Assembly: GCA_009924985.1 (NCBI GenBank)
Contig: RFQL01000004.1
Span: 1-42,870, forward strand
DNA length: 42,870 nucleotides
DNA from: Burkholderiaceae bacterium
GTDB lineage: Bacteria; Pseudomonadota; Gammaproteobacteria; Burkholderiales; Burkholderiaceae
Direction of reading: 5' to 3'
The position numbers and the translations under genes are program-made. This document shows, in pieces, positions 16,611 through 26,236 of this stretch. Position 1 is the stretch's first letter. Every line of letters begins with the position of its first letter. The notes beneath the pieces were generated by a model, which saw only the letters and a program-made list of their open reading frames with translations, was not told the origin of the DNA and ran no database searches.

Positions 16611-18544
16611 TTGCTGAAATTGGTCAATACGCTTTAGTACTGGCTTTGTTTACTGCCATCATTTTGGCGATATTCCCTATTCTGGGTGCACAGAGCAATC
16701 GCCCGCAACTGAATGCCATTGCTAGGCCTGCCTCATGGGGGCTCTTTATTTGGGTTGTGATCTCGTATATTTGCTTGACCATTACATTTGTGCAAAATGA
16801 TTTCAGTGTTCTTTATGTAGCACAAAACTCCAACTCAAACCTTCCCCTCATCTACCGAATCTGTGCCGTCTGGGGTGGTCATGAGGGTTCAATTCTGCTG
16901 TGGGCTCTGATGTTGGCGAGTTGGACTCTAGCCGTTGCAGTATTTTCAAAGCACCTACCTGACAAAATGGTTGCCAGAATTTTAGGAGTTCTGGGTATTT
17001 TGAGTATTGGTGTTTTATTGTTTACGCTCTTAACGTCCAATCCGTTTGATCGTTTATTTCCTCCAGCACCCGAAGGCAGAGATCTAAATCCCCTTTTGCA
17101 AGACCCGGGGATGATCATTCATCCACCATTTTTATACATGGGTTATGTAGGCTCAGCGGTTGCTTTTGCCTTTGCCATCGCCGCCTTACTATCTGGCCGT
17201 TTAGACGCAGCCTGGGCACGTTGGTCGCGCCCATGGGTCACGACTGCATGGTGCTTTTTAACCATTGGTATTGCCTTGGGTAGCGCATGGGCCTACTATG
17301 AATTGGGCTGGGGTGGATGGTGGTTTTGGGATCCTGTCGAGAATGCATCCTTCATGCCTTGGTTAGTTGGCACTGCATTGATTCATTCATTGGCAGTTAC
17401 TGAAAAACGTGGTGGCTTTAAGATGTGGACCGCCCTCTTAGCCATTCTTGCTTTTTCACTCTCTTTGTTGGGTACCTTCTTAGTTCGCTCGGGCGTCATC
17501 ACCTCTGTGCATGCGTTTGCAACCGATCCCGAACGTGGAATCTTTATTCTAGGGTTTCTCGCTTTTGTGGTGGGGGGCTCACTTTTGCTCTTTGCATGGC
17601 GCGCGCCCAAAGCGAATATCGGTGGTAATTTTGAAACCGTATCGCGTGAAGGTATGTTACTTGTCAATAACGTTTTATTACTCGTAGCTGCTGCAGCTGT
17701 TTTACTGGGTACCCTATACCCGCTTATCTTAGATGCTCTTAACTTAGGCAAGATCTCTGTGGGCGAGCCTTACTTTGAGGCGGTATTTGTTCCACTCATG
17801 ACCCCTGCATTGTTTTTAATGGGGGTTGGACCAATTGCCCGGTGGCGCCAGTCCCCACCCATTGAACTAGTTCTGAAGTTGAAGTGGGCTTTTGCGGTTA
17901 GCGCCATTACCGCCGTCATTGCACCAATCGTGCTGCGCTCATGGACCCCAATGATTGGTTTTGGTTTCTTAGTTGCTGCGTGGATTATTAGCTCAGGCAT
18001 TACGCAATTAGTGGATCGTGCTCGTATTAATCCGGATCGATCCTGGTGGCAGAATTTACGAATTCAGCCTGCTGGCTATTACGGTATGCTGATGGCCCAT
18101 TTCGGAGTGGCGGTATTTATTATTGGCATCACCGCAGTGCGTGGCTTTGAAACCGAGCAAGATGTGCGAATGCAGGTGGGTGGCGTCTCTCAATCAGGTG
18201 GCTATGATTTCCAATTGGTTTCCTTAAAGACCATCGCCGGTCCTAATTATGCTGCTATACAGGGTCATTTTGATGTAAGCAAAAACGGTAAGCCAGTAAC
18301 GAGTCTCTATCCCGAAAAGCGCGTCTATACAGCCAGTCAAATGCCAATGACCGAAGCAGCTATTGACTCTGGGATAACACGCGACCTATATGTTTCATTG
18401 GGTGAGCCCATTAATGAAAATGAATGGAGTGTACGCATCTATCACAAGCCGTTTATTGATTGGATCTGGGGCGGTTGTTTGCTAATGGCGTTAGGTGGTT
18501 TCTTGGCGATTACAGATCGACGTTATCGAAAGAAAGCGGCCTGA
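16607..18544 (+). CDS. ccmF: Cytochrome c haem lyase subunit CcmF
   Basis: This 645-residue multispanning protein shows [20 protein letters not shown] and the WWD domain [19 protein letters not shown] that binds haem, plus the [15 protein letters not shown] and [12 protein letters not shown] segments with conserved His. It catalyses haem ligation to CxxCH apocytochromes together with CcmH/CcmI. Start and stop fit the tightly packed cluster: it overlaps ccmE and is followed one base later by ccmG. Length is standard. Confidence 0.96.
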   Translation: MIAEIGQYALVLALFTAIILAIFPILGAQSNRPQLNAIARPASWGLFIWVVISYICLTITFVQNDFSVLYVAQNSNSNLPLIYRICAVWGGHEGSILLWALMLASWTLAVAVFSKHLPDKMVARILGVLGILSIGVLLFTLLTSNPFDRLFPPAPEGRDLNPLLQDPGMIIHPPFLYMGYVGSAVAFAFAIAALLSGRLDAAWARWSRPWVTTAWCFLTIGIALGSAWAYYELGWGGWWFWDPVENASFMPWLVGTALIHSLAVTEKRGGFKMWTALLAILAFSLSLLGTFLVRSGVITSVHAFATDPERGIFILGFLAFVVGGSLLLFAWRAPKANIGGNFETVSREGMLLVNNVLLLVAAAAVLLGTLYPLILDALNLGKISVGEPYFEAVFVPLMTPALFLMGVGPIARWRQSPPIELVLKLKWAFAVSAITAVIAPIVLRSWTPMIGFGFLVAAWIISSGITQLVDRARINPDRSWWQNLRIQPAGYYGMLMAHFGVAVFIIGITAVRGFETEQDVRMQVGGVSQSGGYDFQLVSLKTIAGPNYAAIQGHFDVSKNGKPVTSLYPEKRVYTASQMPMTEAAIDSGITRDLYVSLGEPINENEWSVRIYHKPFIDWIWGGCLLMALGGFLAITDRRYRKKAA

Positions 18545-18545
18545 G

Positions 18546-19070
18546 ATGAAACGGTATCTCATTCCGCTGCTAATCTTTGTTGTACTGCTCGTTTTTTTAG
18601 TGATTGGGCTTCAGCTCAAACCTCGTGAGGTGCCGTCACCTTTTATTGGTAAGCCTGCGCCAACGTTTTCTCTACCAGTGTTAGGTAAAGAACAAGCTGC
18701 CTTTTCTCCCGATCAAATGCAGGGTAAAGTTTGGATTCTCAATGTCTGGGCATCATGGTGTGTAGCGTGCCGAGAGGAACATCCTTTGTTAGTGGATTTT
18801 GCAAAATCTCAAAGCACTCCTCTCATTGGCTTAGATTACAAAGACAAACCCGAGGCTGCTAAAGCATGGTTAAAACAATATGGTGATCCCTATCAACTTT
18901 CTATTTCCGATCTAACTGGTCAAGTAGGCATTGATTACGGCGTGTACGGAGTTCCGGAAACCTTTGTTATCGATCGATCTGGAATCATTCGATATAAGCA
19001 TATTGGCCCCCTCACAAAAGAAGCAATGAGCCAAAAAATTATTCCGCTGATTAGAAAATTAGAGCAATGA
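18546..19070 (+). CDS. ccmG: Thiol:disulfide interchange protein CcmG/DsbE
   Basis: ATG 18546 lies immediately after the ccmF stop and starts MKRYLIPLLIFVVLLVFLV, the membrane anchor; an in-frame start inside ccmF is disfavoured. The 174-residue product has a periplasmic thioredoxin fold with redox pair Cys72/Cys75 in WASWCVACREEHP and the GVYGVPETFVID cis-Pro segment. It keeps apocytochrome cysteines reduced. It overlaps ccmH by four bases. Confidence 0.95.
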   Translation: MKRYLIPLLIFVVLLVFLVIGLQLKPREVPSPFIGKPAPTFSLPVLGKEQAAFSPDQMQGKVWILNVWASWCVACREEHPLLVDFAKSQSTPLIGLDYKDKPEAAKAWLKQYGDPYQLSISDLTGQVGIDYGVYGVPETFVIDRSGIIRYKHIGPLTKEAMSQKIIPLIRKLEQ

Positions 19071-19576
19071 AGTTCACACAACTTTCTATTCTTTCAAGCC
19101 TTTTAGCGCTCTTCGTGATTAGCACTGCTGTGAGCGCCCAAGTAACTACCGGTGATACTTCGGCAAAGATCGCCACACCAGTTTCTAGCAATCCTGATTT
19201 AGAAAAAAAAGTATTAGAGCTTTCCAATGAGCTGCGCTGCCTTGTTTGCCAAAACCAAACCATTGCAGACTCCAATGCTGATTTAGCGGTTGATTTGAAA
19301 AATCAGGTGCGCAAACAACTAAGCGAGGGTCGTTCTAAAGAGGAAATCCTCAAATACATGACCGATCGTTATGGTGACTTTGTTCTATATAAGCCACCCT
19401 TTAATGCTGCAACGATCATGCTCTGGGTAGGCCCTTTTTTATTAATGGTGTTTGGGCTATTTTTCTTGGTTCGTCAGATTAAACAGCGTCGGCAAGACCT
19501 TTTGGGTGAATCCTTCACTGCCCAAGATATTCAGCGTGCTCGGCAACTACTCGAACGGAAGACGGATAATCAGTAA
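19067..19576 (+). CDS. ccmH: Cytochrome c maturation protein CcmH
   Basis: The 169-residue protein has a signal sequence (to VSAQ), the LRCLVCQNQTIADSNADLA motif with Cys58 and Cys61, and a C-terminal transmembrane helix (MLWVGPFLLMVFGLFFLV). It is the short CcmH form with a separate CcmI. It reduces apocytochrome c and holds it for CcmF. It overlaps both ccmG (ATGA) and ccmI (one base). Confidence 0.95.
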   Translation: MKFTQLSILSSLLALFVISTAVSAQVTTGDTSAKIATPVSSNPDLEKKVLELSNELRCLVCQNQTIADSNADLAVDLKNQVRKQLSEGRSKEEILKYMTDRYGDFVLYKPPFNAATIMLWVGPFLLMVFGLFFLVRQIKQRRQDLLGESFTAQDIQRARQLLERKTDNQ

Positions 19577-20445
19577 TGACCATTTTTATCATCCTCGCCC
19601 TCATCATGACTGTACTTGCGGTCCTGATTATTGTGATTCCGTTTCGGAGAAAAAAATTAGATTTTCAAAAAATTTCGCTCGAGCAAGATGAAAACATCGC
19701 CATCTTACGTAATCAATTGAGTCAGTTTGAGCTAGATTTTAAAGAAGGGCGCATTAGCCAAGAGCAGCTTGCAGAATCTCGTCTTGATATTGAGAAACGT
19801 CTTTTACAAGAAGAGCATGCGATTGCCGCCGATCAATTTACTTCGGAGAATCCTAAGCAGGGCAGTGGTAGGAAGTGGCCAACTATTTGGATTGCAACCG
19901 GCTTACCTGTATGTGCCATCCTGCTTTATCTCCTGGTTGGCTCACCACTTGCCCTCTATCTGCCAGAAGCAAACCAAGGGCAACCGCAGCTTAGCCAACA
20001 GGATATTGAGGGAATGGTAGAACGTCTGGCTGAGAAGCTCAATAAAGAGCCTAATAATGCGGAAGGCTGGCAAATGTTAGGTCGTTCGTATGCTGCCCTC
20101 CAAAAAATGACCGAGGCTCTTGCTGCCTATAAAAAGGCTTTGGAGCTAAGTCCTAATAATGCCCAATTAATGGTGGATTACGCCGATTTACTCGCTTTCC
20201 AAAACAAGAGTATTCGGGGTGAACCGATGCGTCTAATCCAAAAAGCCCTGCAACTAGAACCTAACAATCTCAAAGCCCTCGCTTTGGGTGGAACAGCTTC
20301 TTTTGAGCTAGGTGACTTTAGGAAGGCTGAGGATTATTGGACCAAAGCGAAGAACTTGGTACCTGCCGATAGCGAGTTTGCTCGAGGCATGACAGAAAAT
20401 ATTGCCTCTGCAAAAGCAGAGGCTGCAAACCAAGTAAAAAAATAA
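19576..20445 (+). CDS. ccmI: Cytochrome c biogenesis TPR protein CcmI
   Basis: The 289-residue product has two N-terminal transmembrane helices flanking a cytoplasmic loop (EQDENIAILRNQLSQFELD...), then TPR repeats from about residue 150 (NAEGWQMLGRSYAALQKMTEALAAYKKALEL...). It presents apocytochrome to the haem lyase. It is shorter than the roughly 400-residue forms that carry an extra C-terminal domain. It closes the ccm cluster. Confidence 0.9.
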   Translation: MTIFIILALIMTVLAVLIIVIPFRRKKLDFQKISLEQDENIAILRNQLSQFELDFKEGRISQEQLAESRLDIEKRLLQEEHAIAADQFTSENPKQGSGRKWPTIWIATGLPVCAILLYLLVGSPLALYLPEANQGQPQLSQQDIEGMVERLAEKLNKEPNNAEGWQMLGRSYAALQKMTEALAAYKKALELSPNNAQLMVDYADLLAFQNKSIRGEPMRLIQKALQLEPNNLKALALGGTASFELGDFRKAEDYWTKAKNLVPADSEFARGMTENIASAKAEAANQVKK

Positions 20446-20451
20446 ATGGGT

Positions 20452-20893
20452 TTAACCTAAGACCAAAACGGGAAAATTGCTGTGAACGATCACTGCGTGA
20501 GTTTCGCTTCCTAGCAAAATCCCTTTTAAGCCAGTATTTTTATTTGATGCCATCACAATGACATCCCCCTTGGCTTCTTTAGCAGCCTCAATAATGCCCT
20601 CAAATACATTAACATTTTGGACATGCATCGTATGGACTAGTAACTCTGCGCCAATTTTCTCGTGTGACTGAGCAAGAATTTTCTTTGCAAAAGATTCGCA
20701 TACTTTTTTATGTGCAACATCCGAGAATGGCACCCCCATCGTACTATCGGCATACGCAATGGGGCGGCAATGGATCAGAGACATAAACCAAAGTTACCTT
20801 AGCCCCATCTGCCTTTGCTAGTTCTTTAACCTTTTCTAAGGATTTCTGACTAAGATCGCTACCATCAATGGGTACTATTAGATTCTTAAACAT
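20452..20893 (-). pseudogene. Universal stress protein (UspA family), broken by an apparent +1 frameshift
   Basis: ATG at 20893 has a good AAGGAG site and reads MFKNLIVPIDGSDLSQKSL...VTLVYVSDPLPP, a textbook UspA N-terminus. It then runs into TAG at about 20752. The rest (IAYADSTMGVPFSDVAHKKV...GDVIVMASNKNTGLKGILLGSETHAVIVHSNFPVLVLG) continues one frame over. That tail includes the ATP-binding G-2x-G-9x-G(S/T) segment, GLKGILLGSETHAVI. Removing one base from GGGG at 20761-20764 (CCCC on the coding strand) restores one open frame of about 146 residues. It is either a recent pseudogene, programmed slippage (unlikely), or a sequence error in a short homopolymer. Confidence 0.82.
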
Positions 20894-20969
20894 ACCTTGC
20901 TCCTTAGAAATAGTTTGGGGATTTATACTGTCAAGTCCATACTAAGTCTTATTACCTAAACATGTAGGG

Positions 20970-21398
20970 ATGCTGATCAAAATGCTCAAGTATTTAGCCC
21001 CATATTTATCCTTCTTAATTTGCTTATTTGTCATTGATCTCATTTGGCTATTGGGTATTGCTAAGGGGCTTTATCGTTCGGAAATGGGTTCACTAATGGC
21101 CAGCCATCCTAATTTAGTGGCTGCACTAGCGTTTTATCTCCTCTACGGTCTTGGAGTAAGCCTTTTTGTTGTTTATCCCGCTCTCCAAAAGCAATCCTGG
21201 CTTGATGCCTTGCTATACGGTGCCCTATTTGGGTTCTTTTGCTACATGACCTATAACCTAACCAACCTCGCAGTCATTCAAGGCTTTCCTACTAAATTAG
21301 CCTTGATTGACATCGTCTGGGGCAGTTTTTTGACAGCCGCCTGCTCCGTATTTGCATACTGGATTAGCAATTCCTTATTCCCTTGGTTTAAAAATTAA
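20970..21398 (+). CDS. DUF2177 family membrane protein
   Basis: The 142-residue protein has four predicted helices and the family pattern FVIDLIWLLGIAKGLYR near the N-terminus, FYLLYGLGVSLFVVYPAL and YNLTNLAVIQGFPTKLALIDIVWG. Function is unknown. An alternative ATG at 20982 (MLKYLAPYL) fits family length and leaves better room for the GGGA upstream. Its last base overlaps the SulP start, so the two are probably translated together. Confidence 0.88.
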   Translation: MLIKMLKYLAPYLSFLICLFVIDLIWLLGIAKGLYRSEMGSLMASHPNLVAALAFYLLYGLGVSLFVVYPALQKQSWLDALLYGALFGFFCYMTYNLTNLAVIQGFPTKLALIDIVWGSFLTAACSVFAYWISNSLFPWFKN

Positions 21399-23035
21399 TG
21401 GCTTTTTTTAGGCCCACTATCCTTGATTCATTTAAAGGCTATAAGCAAGCCTATTTTTTTGAGGATGTATTAGCTGGTATCACAGTTGGAGTGGTTGCCC
21501 TCCCCCTAGCGATGGCTTTTGCAATTGCTAGCGGCCTAAAACCAGAGGCCGGAATTTATGCAGCGATTGTCGGGGGCTTATTGGTAGCTCTTTTGGGTGG
21601 TACCAAAGTTCAAATTGCAGGGCCGGCAGGTGCTTTTATTGTGATTGTGTATGGAATTGTTGATCGCTATGGTGTTGCTAATTTACTTTTAGCAACAAGC
21701 CTATCAGGAATATTTCTGTTCCTCATGGGTGTATTTCGCCTAGGGACACTTGTTCGTTTTATCCCTGTTGCCGTAATTGTTGGCTTTACTAACGGTATTG
21801 CAGTGTTGATTATCCTGTCTCAAATTCGAGACCTGCTGGGCTTACAGATTGACAAAGTACCCTCGCAATTTTTTAGCTTAGTTCAATCTCTGTATCAAGA
21901 GATTGGTACATTTAACCCGTTTGCGATTTTTTTATCGCTTGCGAGTCTAGCTATCTTGGTGATCTGGCGAATCAATAAAAAACGCTTTGGAATGCTAGGG
22001 AATGTGCCTGGAACTATTTTTGTTTTAATTGCCGCCACTCTAACGACCAGCATTTTCTCCCTACCAATTGAAACAATTGGTAGTCGCTTTGGTGGCATTC
22101 CATCCTCCTTACCTAGCCCTCAATGGCTGGGCATCTCTTGGGAAAGCGCTCAATTTTTAATAGCCCCAGCGATGACCCTAGCTCTTTTGGGTGCTATTGA
22201 ATCCCTACTCTGTGCTCGCATCGCAGATGGCCTGACCCACTCCCGTCATCAACCGAATCAAGAGCTCATGGGCCAAGGAATTGCTAATTTTTGCGTGCCG
22301 TTTTTAGGGGGTATGCCCGTCACGGGAACAATTGCACGCACCGTTACAAATATTGAGTCCGGAGCTCGAACCCCTATTTCAGCAATCGTTCACTCATTAA
22401 CCCTACTACTCATTATTATTTTGGCAGCCCCTTTAGCAAAAGATATCCCTCTTGCATGCTTAGCTGCCATTTTAATTTACATCGCCTGGAATATGGGTGA
22501 ATGGAACAAGTTTATTGATTTCAAACAATTTCGGCTGCCGTATCGCATTACGATGATTAGCGTCTTTCTCTTAACGGTCATGGTTGATTTAACAGTGGCT
22601 GTTGAGGTCGGTCTTTTGCTGGCATTCTTGACCTTTATCTACCGAATCTCTAGTCTTAGCCGAATTGAACGTACACAAGCGCAAGACTACCCATTCTTGG
22701 AAGATCTAACTGGCAAGGTAATGGGTTACCGAATCTATGGAGCCCTGTTCTTTGGAGCCGTCCAATTGCTGGAGGAGATTGAAAATAATCTTCCACAAAA
22801 TGCAGTGGTTCTTGACTTTAAGAATGTGATTTATATTGACTCAACGGGTATGGATAGTCTTTCTGAACTAATCCATCACTGCCATAAACAAGGGCTTACG
22901 GTATATATTTGCGGGCTTGCACACCAGCCTCATGATATTGCAAAACGGTCTTGCTTTTATCAAAAAATGAATGCAGATTATTTCTGTCACGATCTACAAG
23001 CTGGCTTACAAAAGGCTAGGCAAAGTATTGCTTAG
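21398..23035 (+). CDS. SulP family inorganic anion transporter with STAS domain
   Basis: This 545-residue protein has a SulP transport domain (about residues 10-420) with GITVGVVALPLAMAFAIASG and GPAGAFIVIVYGIVD near the N-terminus. A C-terminal STAS domain follows, with NAVVLDFKNVIYIDSTGMDSL. Members move sulfate, bicarbonate, C4-dicarboxylates or other anions; no carbonic anhydrase gene is adjacent to suggest bicarbonate. It is coupled by overlap to the DUF2177 gene and converges with the MFS gene. Confidence 0.92.
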   Translation: MAFFRPTILDSFKGYKQAYFFEDVLAGITVGVVALPLAMAFAIASGLKPEAGIYAAIVGGLLVALLGGTKVQIAGPAGAFIVIVYGIVDRYGVANLLLATSLSGIFLFLMGVFRLGTLVRFIPVAVIVGFTNGIAVLIILSQIRDLLGLQIDKVPSQFFSLVQSLYQEIGTFNPFAIFLSLASLAILVIWRINKKRFGMLGNVPGTIFVLIAATLTTSIFSLPIETIGSRFGGIPSSLPSPQWLGISWESAQFLIAPAMTLALLGAIESLLCARIADGLTHSRHQPNQELMGQGIANFCVPFLGGMPVTGTIARTVTNIESGARTPISAIVHSLTLLLIIILAAPLAKDIPLACLAAILIYIAWNMGEWNKFIDFKQFRLPYRITMISVFLLTVMVDLTVAVEVGLLLAFLTFIYRISSLSRIERTQAQDYPFLEDLTGKVMGYRIYGALFFGAVQLLEEIENNLPQNAVVLDFKNVIYIDSTGMDSLSELIHHCHKQGLTVYICGLAHQPHDIAKRSCFYQKMNADYFCHDLQAGLQKARQSIA

Positions 23036-23055
23036 TGTAATGTTTATTACGCCAC

Positions 23056-24276
23056 TCAGTGCACCCAACCCTTACGACGCTCATAGATTACAAAAAGAAC
23101 TCCCCAGATCACAATTGAGGCATACGCCCAAATCCACGATATCCGATCGGTTTGTGAGCCACTCAAATCAAGAACAAATCCGAATATTGCCGGACCAAGA
23201 AGTCCGCCACCAAAACCCATTAAGGAATGTAAGCCCATTGCAGCTCCCTTCATCTTTGGATTGGCACTCGTCACCAAACCTGCAGTTAAGGTCGCTGAAT
23301 CTGCCATGATAAAAATAGCGTGACCTATTGCTAAAGCTAAAATTAACCAGCTAGCATGACCCATTGAATAGGCCAGAGCAATGCCAAAGATAGCGCTGGT
23401 GATCATCACAATACAAATCCATTTTTGGCGGCCTATTTTAAGAGCTAACTCATTACCCAATATAGATGCTGGCACCCCAAAGAAATTAATGACTCCAGCT
23501 AGGGTGGTGGCTGCTAAGAAAAATTCCACTCCAGATAACTGAGTACTTAAAATAAAGAATGCGACAAGCCAACTGCGCGATGCAAATAGTTCTAAGGAAT
23601 GAAAGGTATAGCCAAGAATGTAACCAGATGCATTGCGATCCTCTAAGACCTGCTGCCACTTTGCTATCGGAAAAACATCTTTCCAATTAATTTGCATTCT
23701 GTCGTGCCAGTGTCTAACATGCATGGGACGTATCCAGAAATAAACAATCGCCAGAGAGATGGTGGGGCCTAGTGCAACCCACTGATAAACAAGGCTCCAA
23801 TCTCCTAAATGAAGAATCCAACCAGATACAACATAAGATAATCCAGTACCAACGCCGAAGAAGGCAGTATAAAAAGAGATGTGGCGCGTGATCTCGCCTT
23901 GCGTTAAACGATCCGATAAAATCTTCAATCCCGGCATATAGGTAGCCGCCAATCCAGAACCACTAACAGCCATACACATACATCCACTGAAAAAATCGTT
24001 CGCCAGAAAGCCCATTCCCAATAACCCAGCGATTGCCAAAGTACTACCCAGCAAATAAATACGGCGCGCATCTATTTGATCGGTCATTGCAGTTGCAAAG
24101 GGTACCAAAAGAACATAGCCAACAAAGAAGGAGCTAGCGATTAAACCAGATTCAAAATTACTAAGGCCCCATTCATCTTGCAAAGTAGTTAAGGTAACTG
24201 CATACGCAGCAAATCCTAATAAAGCTCCAATTTGTGCCAGTAGCATCAGTGCCGTATTACCTTTCAAAATACTCAT
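23056..24276 (-). CDS. MFS transporter
   Basis: The 406-residue protein has 12 predicted helices with the MFS inter-helix motif DQIDARRIYLLG after helix 2 and a second-half equivalent (ALKIGRQKW). A GLIASSFFVGYVLLVPFATAMTD segment supports the YnfM/CynX-like proton-driven class. The stop of the 2OG-Fe dioxygenase is nine bases before its start on the same strand, so it may export the hydroxylated product or import its substrate. The ligand is unknown. Confidence 0.87.
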   Translation of the reverse strand: MSILKGNTALMLLAQIGALLGFAAYAVTLTTLQDEWGLSNFESGLIASSFFVGYVLLVPFATAMTDQIDARRIYLLGSTLAIAGLLGMGFLANDFFSGCMCMAVSGSGLAATYMPGLKILSDRLTQGEITRHISFYTAFFGVGTGLSYVVSGWILHLGDWSLVYQWVALGPTISLAIVYFWIRPMHVRHWHDRMQINWKDVFPIAKWQQVLEDRNASGYILGYTFHSLELFASRSWLVAFFILSTQLSGVEFFLAATTLAGVINFFGVPASILGNELALKIGRQKWICIVMITSAIFGIALAYSMGHASWLILALAIGHAIFIMADSATLTAGLVTSANPKMKGAAMGLHSLMGFGGGLLGPAIFGFVLDLSGSQTDRISWIWAYASIVIWGVLFVIYERRKGWVH

Positions 24277-24285
24277 GAATAGGTC

Positions 24286-25029
24286 TTATTGATCGTGACG
24301 AAGTGGTGGCTCTTGAAAGCTATTACGACGGAACGTAATCACTAAAGTATCGCGATACCCAGGACTAGCAATTGGTTGTATTGGGGTAGTTTCATGAATC
24401 ATCTTGGCATCATTGAGTAATAAAGCACTCCAGGAATCTTGTAAAGTAAAGCGTAAGCCGATCGAGCCCTCAGCTTCAAAAATACGGGTCTCGCCACCTT
24501 TGACCCCAACCCGATCCACCAAGATCACAGCCACAAAATCAACCCCATCTCGATGAGCACCCTCTGGCGTAGGGCGACCAATTCCATCGCTGGTATCAAT
24601 CCGGAAAGGATGCACCTCTATAAACCACGTTGGTGATGGTGCGATGTTATCTAGTAATTGGGTAATCTTACTAATCAACTGCTGCCAATGCTGATTTTTA
24701 GAAAGCTCGGGCTGCAAAGGCTTAAACCAACGCTCAATACCACCATGTAATGCGTTGTAATCCAACGATTGCCAATGCGCTCGATGCGGCGCCAACTCGA
24801 GATTGGTACCCCGTACGATGTAGCTCGCATGCCTTCGATAACGGTACCGTCCGCCATCCTTGAGATAGGGATCACGGGGCAAATGATCCCAGAAGGCCTT
24901 TAGGGTACTTAGATTTTCTAACGATAAATTAGTCTGCTTTGCGAAATGGTCTGGGGATAATACGGCAAATCCCCGTTCGCTAAATTGCGGGCTAAATTGT
25001 TCCAAGGAAGTAAAGGGAGGGGTCAACAT
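24286..25029 (-). CDS. 2-oxoglutarate/Fe(II)-dependent dioxygenase (2OG-Fe_Oxy_2 type, amino-acid hydroxylase-like)
   Basis: The 247-residue product carries EGAHRDGVDFV with His159-x-Asp161, LVDRVGVKGGETRIFE, MIHETTP with His212, and YRDTLVITFRR with Arg226 for 2-oxoglutarate. This pattern matches the family that includes free amino-acid hydroxylases such as isoleucine 4-hydroxylase. It sits in a three-gene minus-strand group with a truncated TAXI-like leader upstream and an MFS transporter downstream. Substrate not identifiable from sequence. Confidence 0.87.
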   Translation of the reverse strand: MLTPPFTSLEQFSPQFSERGFAVLSPDHFAKQTNLSLENLSTLKAFWDHLPRDPYLKDGGRYRYRRHASYIVRGTNLELAPHRAHWQSLDYNALHGGIERWFKPLQPELSKNQHWQQLISKITQLLDNIAPSPTWFIEVHPFRIDTSDGIGRPTPEGAHRDGVDFVAVILVDRVGVKGGETRIFEAEGSIGLRFTLQDSWSALLLNDAKMIHETTPIQPIASPGYRDTLVITFRRNSFQEPPLRHDQ

Positions 25030-25035
25030 ATCGCG

Positions 25036-25248
25036 TTAATCATCAACATTTTTTGGTTTCGCTGCCTCTATCTCTAGGTGCTGGGCAAACTGGGCATATA
25101 AGCCATTTGGAAACCCGGTTACGATTGTTAAGGTTTTAGGAGGCCGGGTAAGAAGTAACCTGATGCCAATAAAAACAGTCATTACCAGAGCAATAGTCTC
25201 CGAAACAAGGGCGGTTGGTCTAGAGGCTAGCTGATACAAAAGGTTCAT
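25036..25248 (-). pseudogene. Truncated N-terminus of a TAXI-type TRAP binding protein (70 aa)
   Basis: The 70-residue frame has one transmembrane segment (ETIALVMTVFIGIRLLL) followed by PPKTLTIVTGFPNGLYAQFAQHL. This resembles the start of membrane-anchored TAXI proteins (PPKTLTI.TG..GG.Y..FA), then stops after KPKNVDD. The remaining 250 or so residues of a binding protein are absent. It stops seven bases before the dioxygenase start and may now act only as a leader for that gene. It could alternatively be a genuine small membrane protein. The assignment is by motif resemblance. Confidence 0.55.
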
Positions 25249-25298
25249 GGATATATCATTGTATTTTTAACAATTATGCCCTGATTGATCAAATAACT

Positions 25299-26060
25299 AT
25301 GAACTCAAATTCTTTGCGTGTTGCCCTAATTACAGGTGCTGGAACCGGTATTGGGAAAGCGGCTGCCAAAGCCCTCCTTGCTGATGGCTTTTGTATCGTA
25401 TTAACCGGTCGTAAGATGGAGCGGCTCACAAATGCGATCGAAGAAATTGGGGGTAACGATAAAAACTGCCTAGCGGTCTCATGCGATATTGGTAAACCTG
25501 ATGAAGTAAAAGCCTTATTTGCTGCTCTCAAGAGTAAGTTTGGTCGCATTGACGTACTTTTTAATAATGCCGGCACAGGTGCCCCAGCCATTCCTATGGA
25601 TGAGCTTACTTATGAACAATGGATGAATGTGGTGAATAGTAATTTATGCGGTGCGTTCTTATGCTCCCAAGAGGCAATACGCATGATGAAAGCACAATCC
25701 CCACAAGGTGGTCGTATTATAAATAACGGCTCGATCTCTGCTCACGCTCCACGCCCAAATACCGCTCCCTATACATCCACTAAACATGCAATTACTGGAC
25801 TAACTAAATCAATTTCATTAGATGGTCGTCCGTTTAATATCAATTGCGGGCAAATTGATATTGGCAATGCTGCCACTGAAATGACCGAGCGGATGGCCAA
25901 TGGCATTATGCAGGCTGATGGATCGATCAAAGTAGAGCCTCGTATGGATGTTGACCATGTTGGTCAGGCGGTTTTGCACATGGCAAAGTTACCGCCCGAG
26001 AGCAATGTCTTATTTATGACCATCATGGCTAGCAAAATGCCATTTGTAGGTCGTGGCTAA
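25299..26060 (+). CDS. SDR family NAD(P)-dependent oxidoreductase
   Basis: The 253-residue enzyme has the cofactor motif TGAGTGIG (12-19), NNAG (89-92), a catalytic Ser around 145-147 ([10 protein letters not shown]), Tyr158 and Lys162 (PYTSTKHA). It is divergent from the 70-codon TAXI remnant with about 50 bp between the starts. Substrate unknown. The region after its stop to 26236 (about 175 bp) contains no gene I can support. Confidence 0.9.
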   Translation: MNSNSLRVALITGAGTGIGKAAAKALLADGFCIVLTGRKMERLTNAIEEIGGNDKNCLAVSCDIGKPDEVKALFAALKSKFGRIDVLFNNAGTGAPAIPMDELTYEQWMNVVNSNLCGAFLCSQEAIRMMKAQSPQGGRIINNGSISAHAPRPNTAPYTSTKHAITGLTKSISLDGRPFNINCGQIDIGNAATEMTERMANGIMQADGSIKVEPRMDVDHVGQAVLHMAKLPPESNVLFMTIMASKMPFVGRG

Positions 26061-26236
26061 TTATTAGAACTGGTAGGCTAAGCCGAGCTAACCTGAATGG
26101 GATTATGGCTAAGTGAGCCGATATATGTTTTCTTGAAATCCATCGATGAATATATCAACAGGCCATGTAATGCGACAACGCTCAGGAAATTAAGGGCTAG
26201 AGATCTGCGTAATCTCATCAAGTTACTTCAATATGA

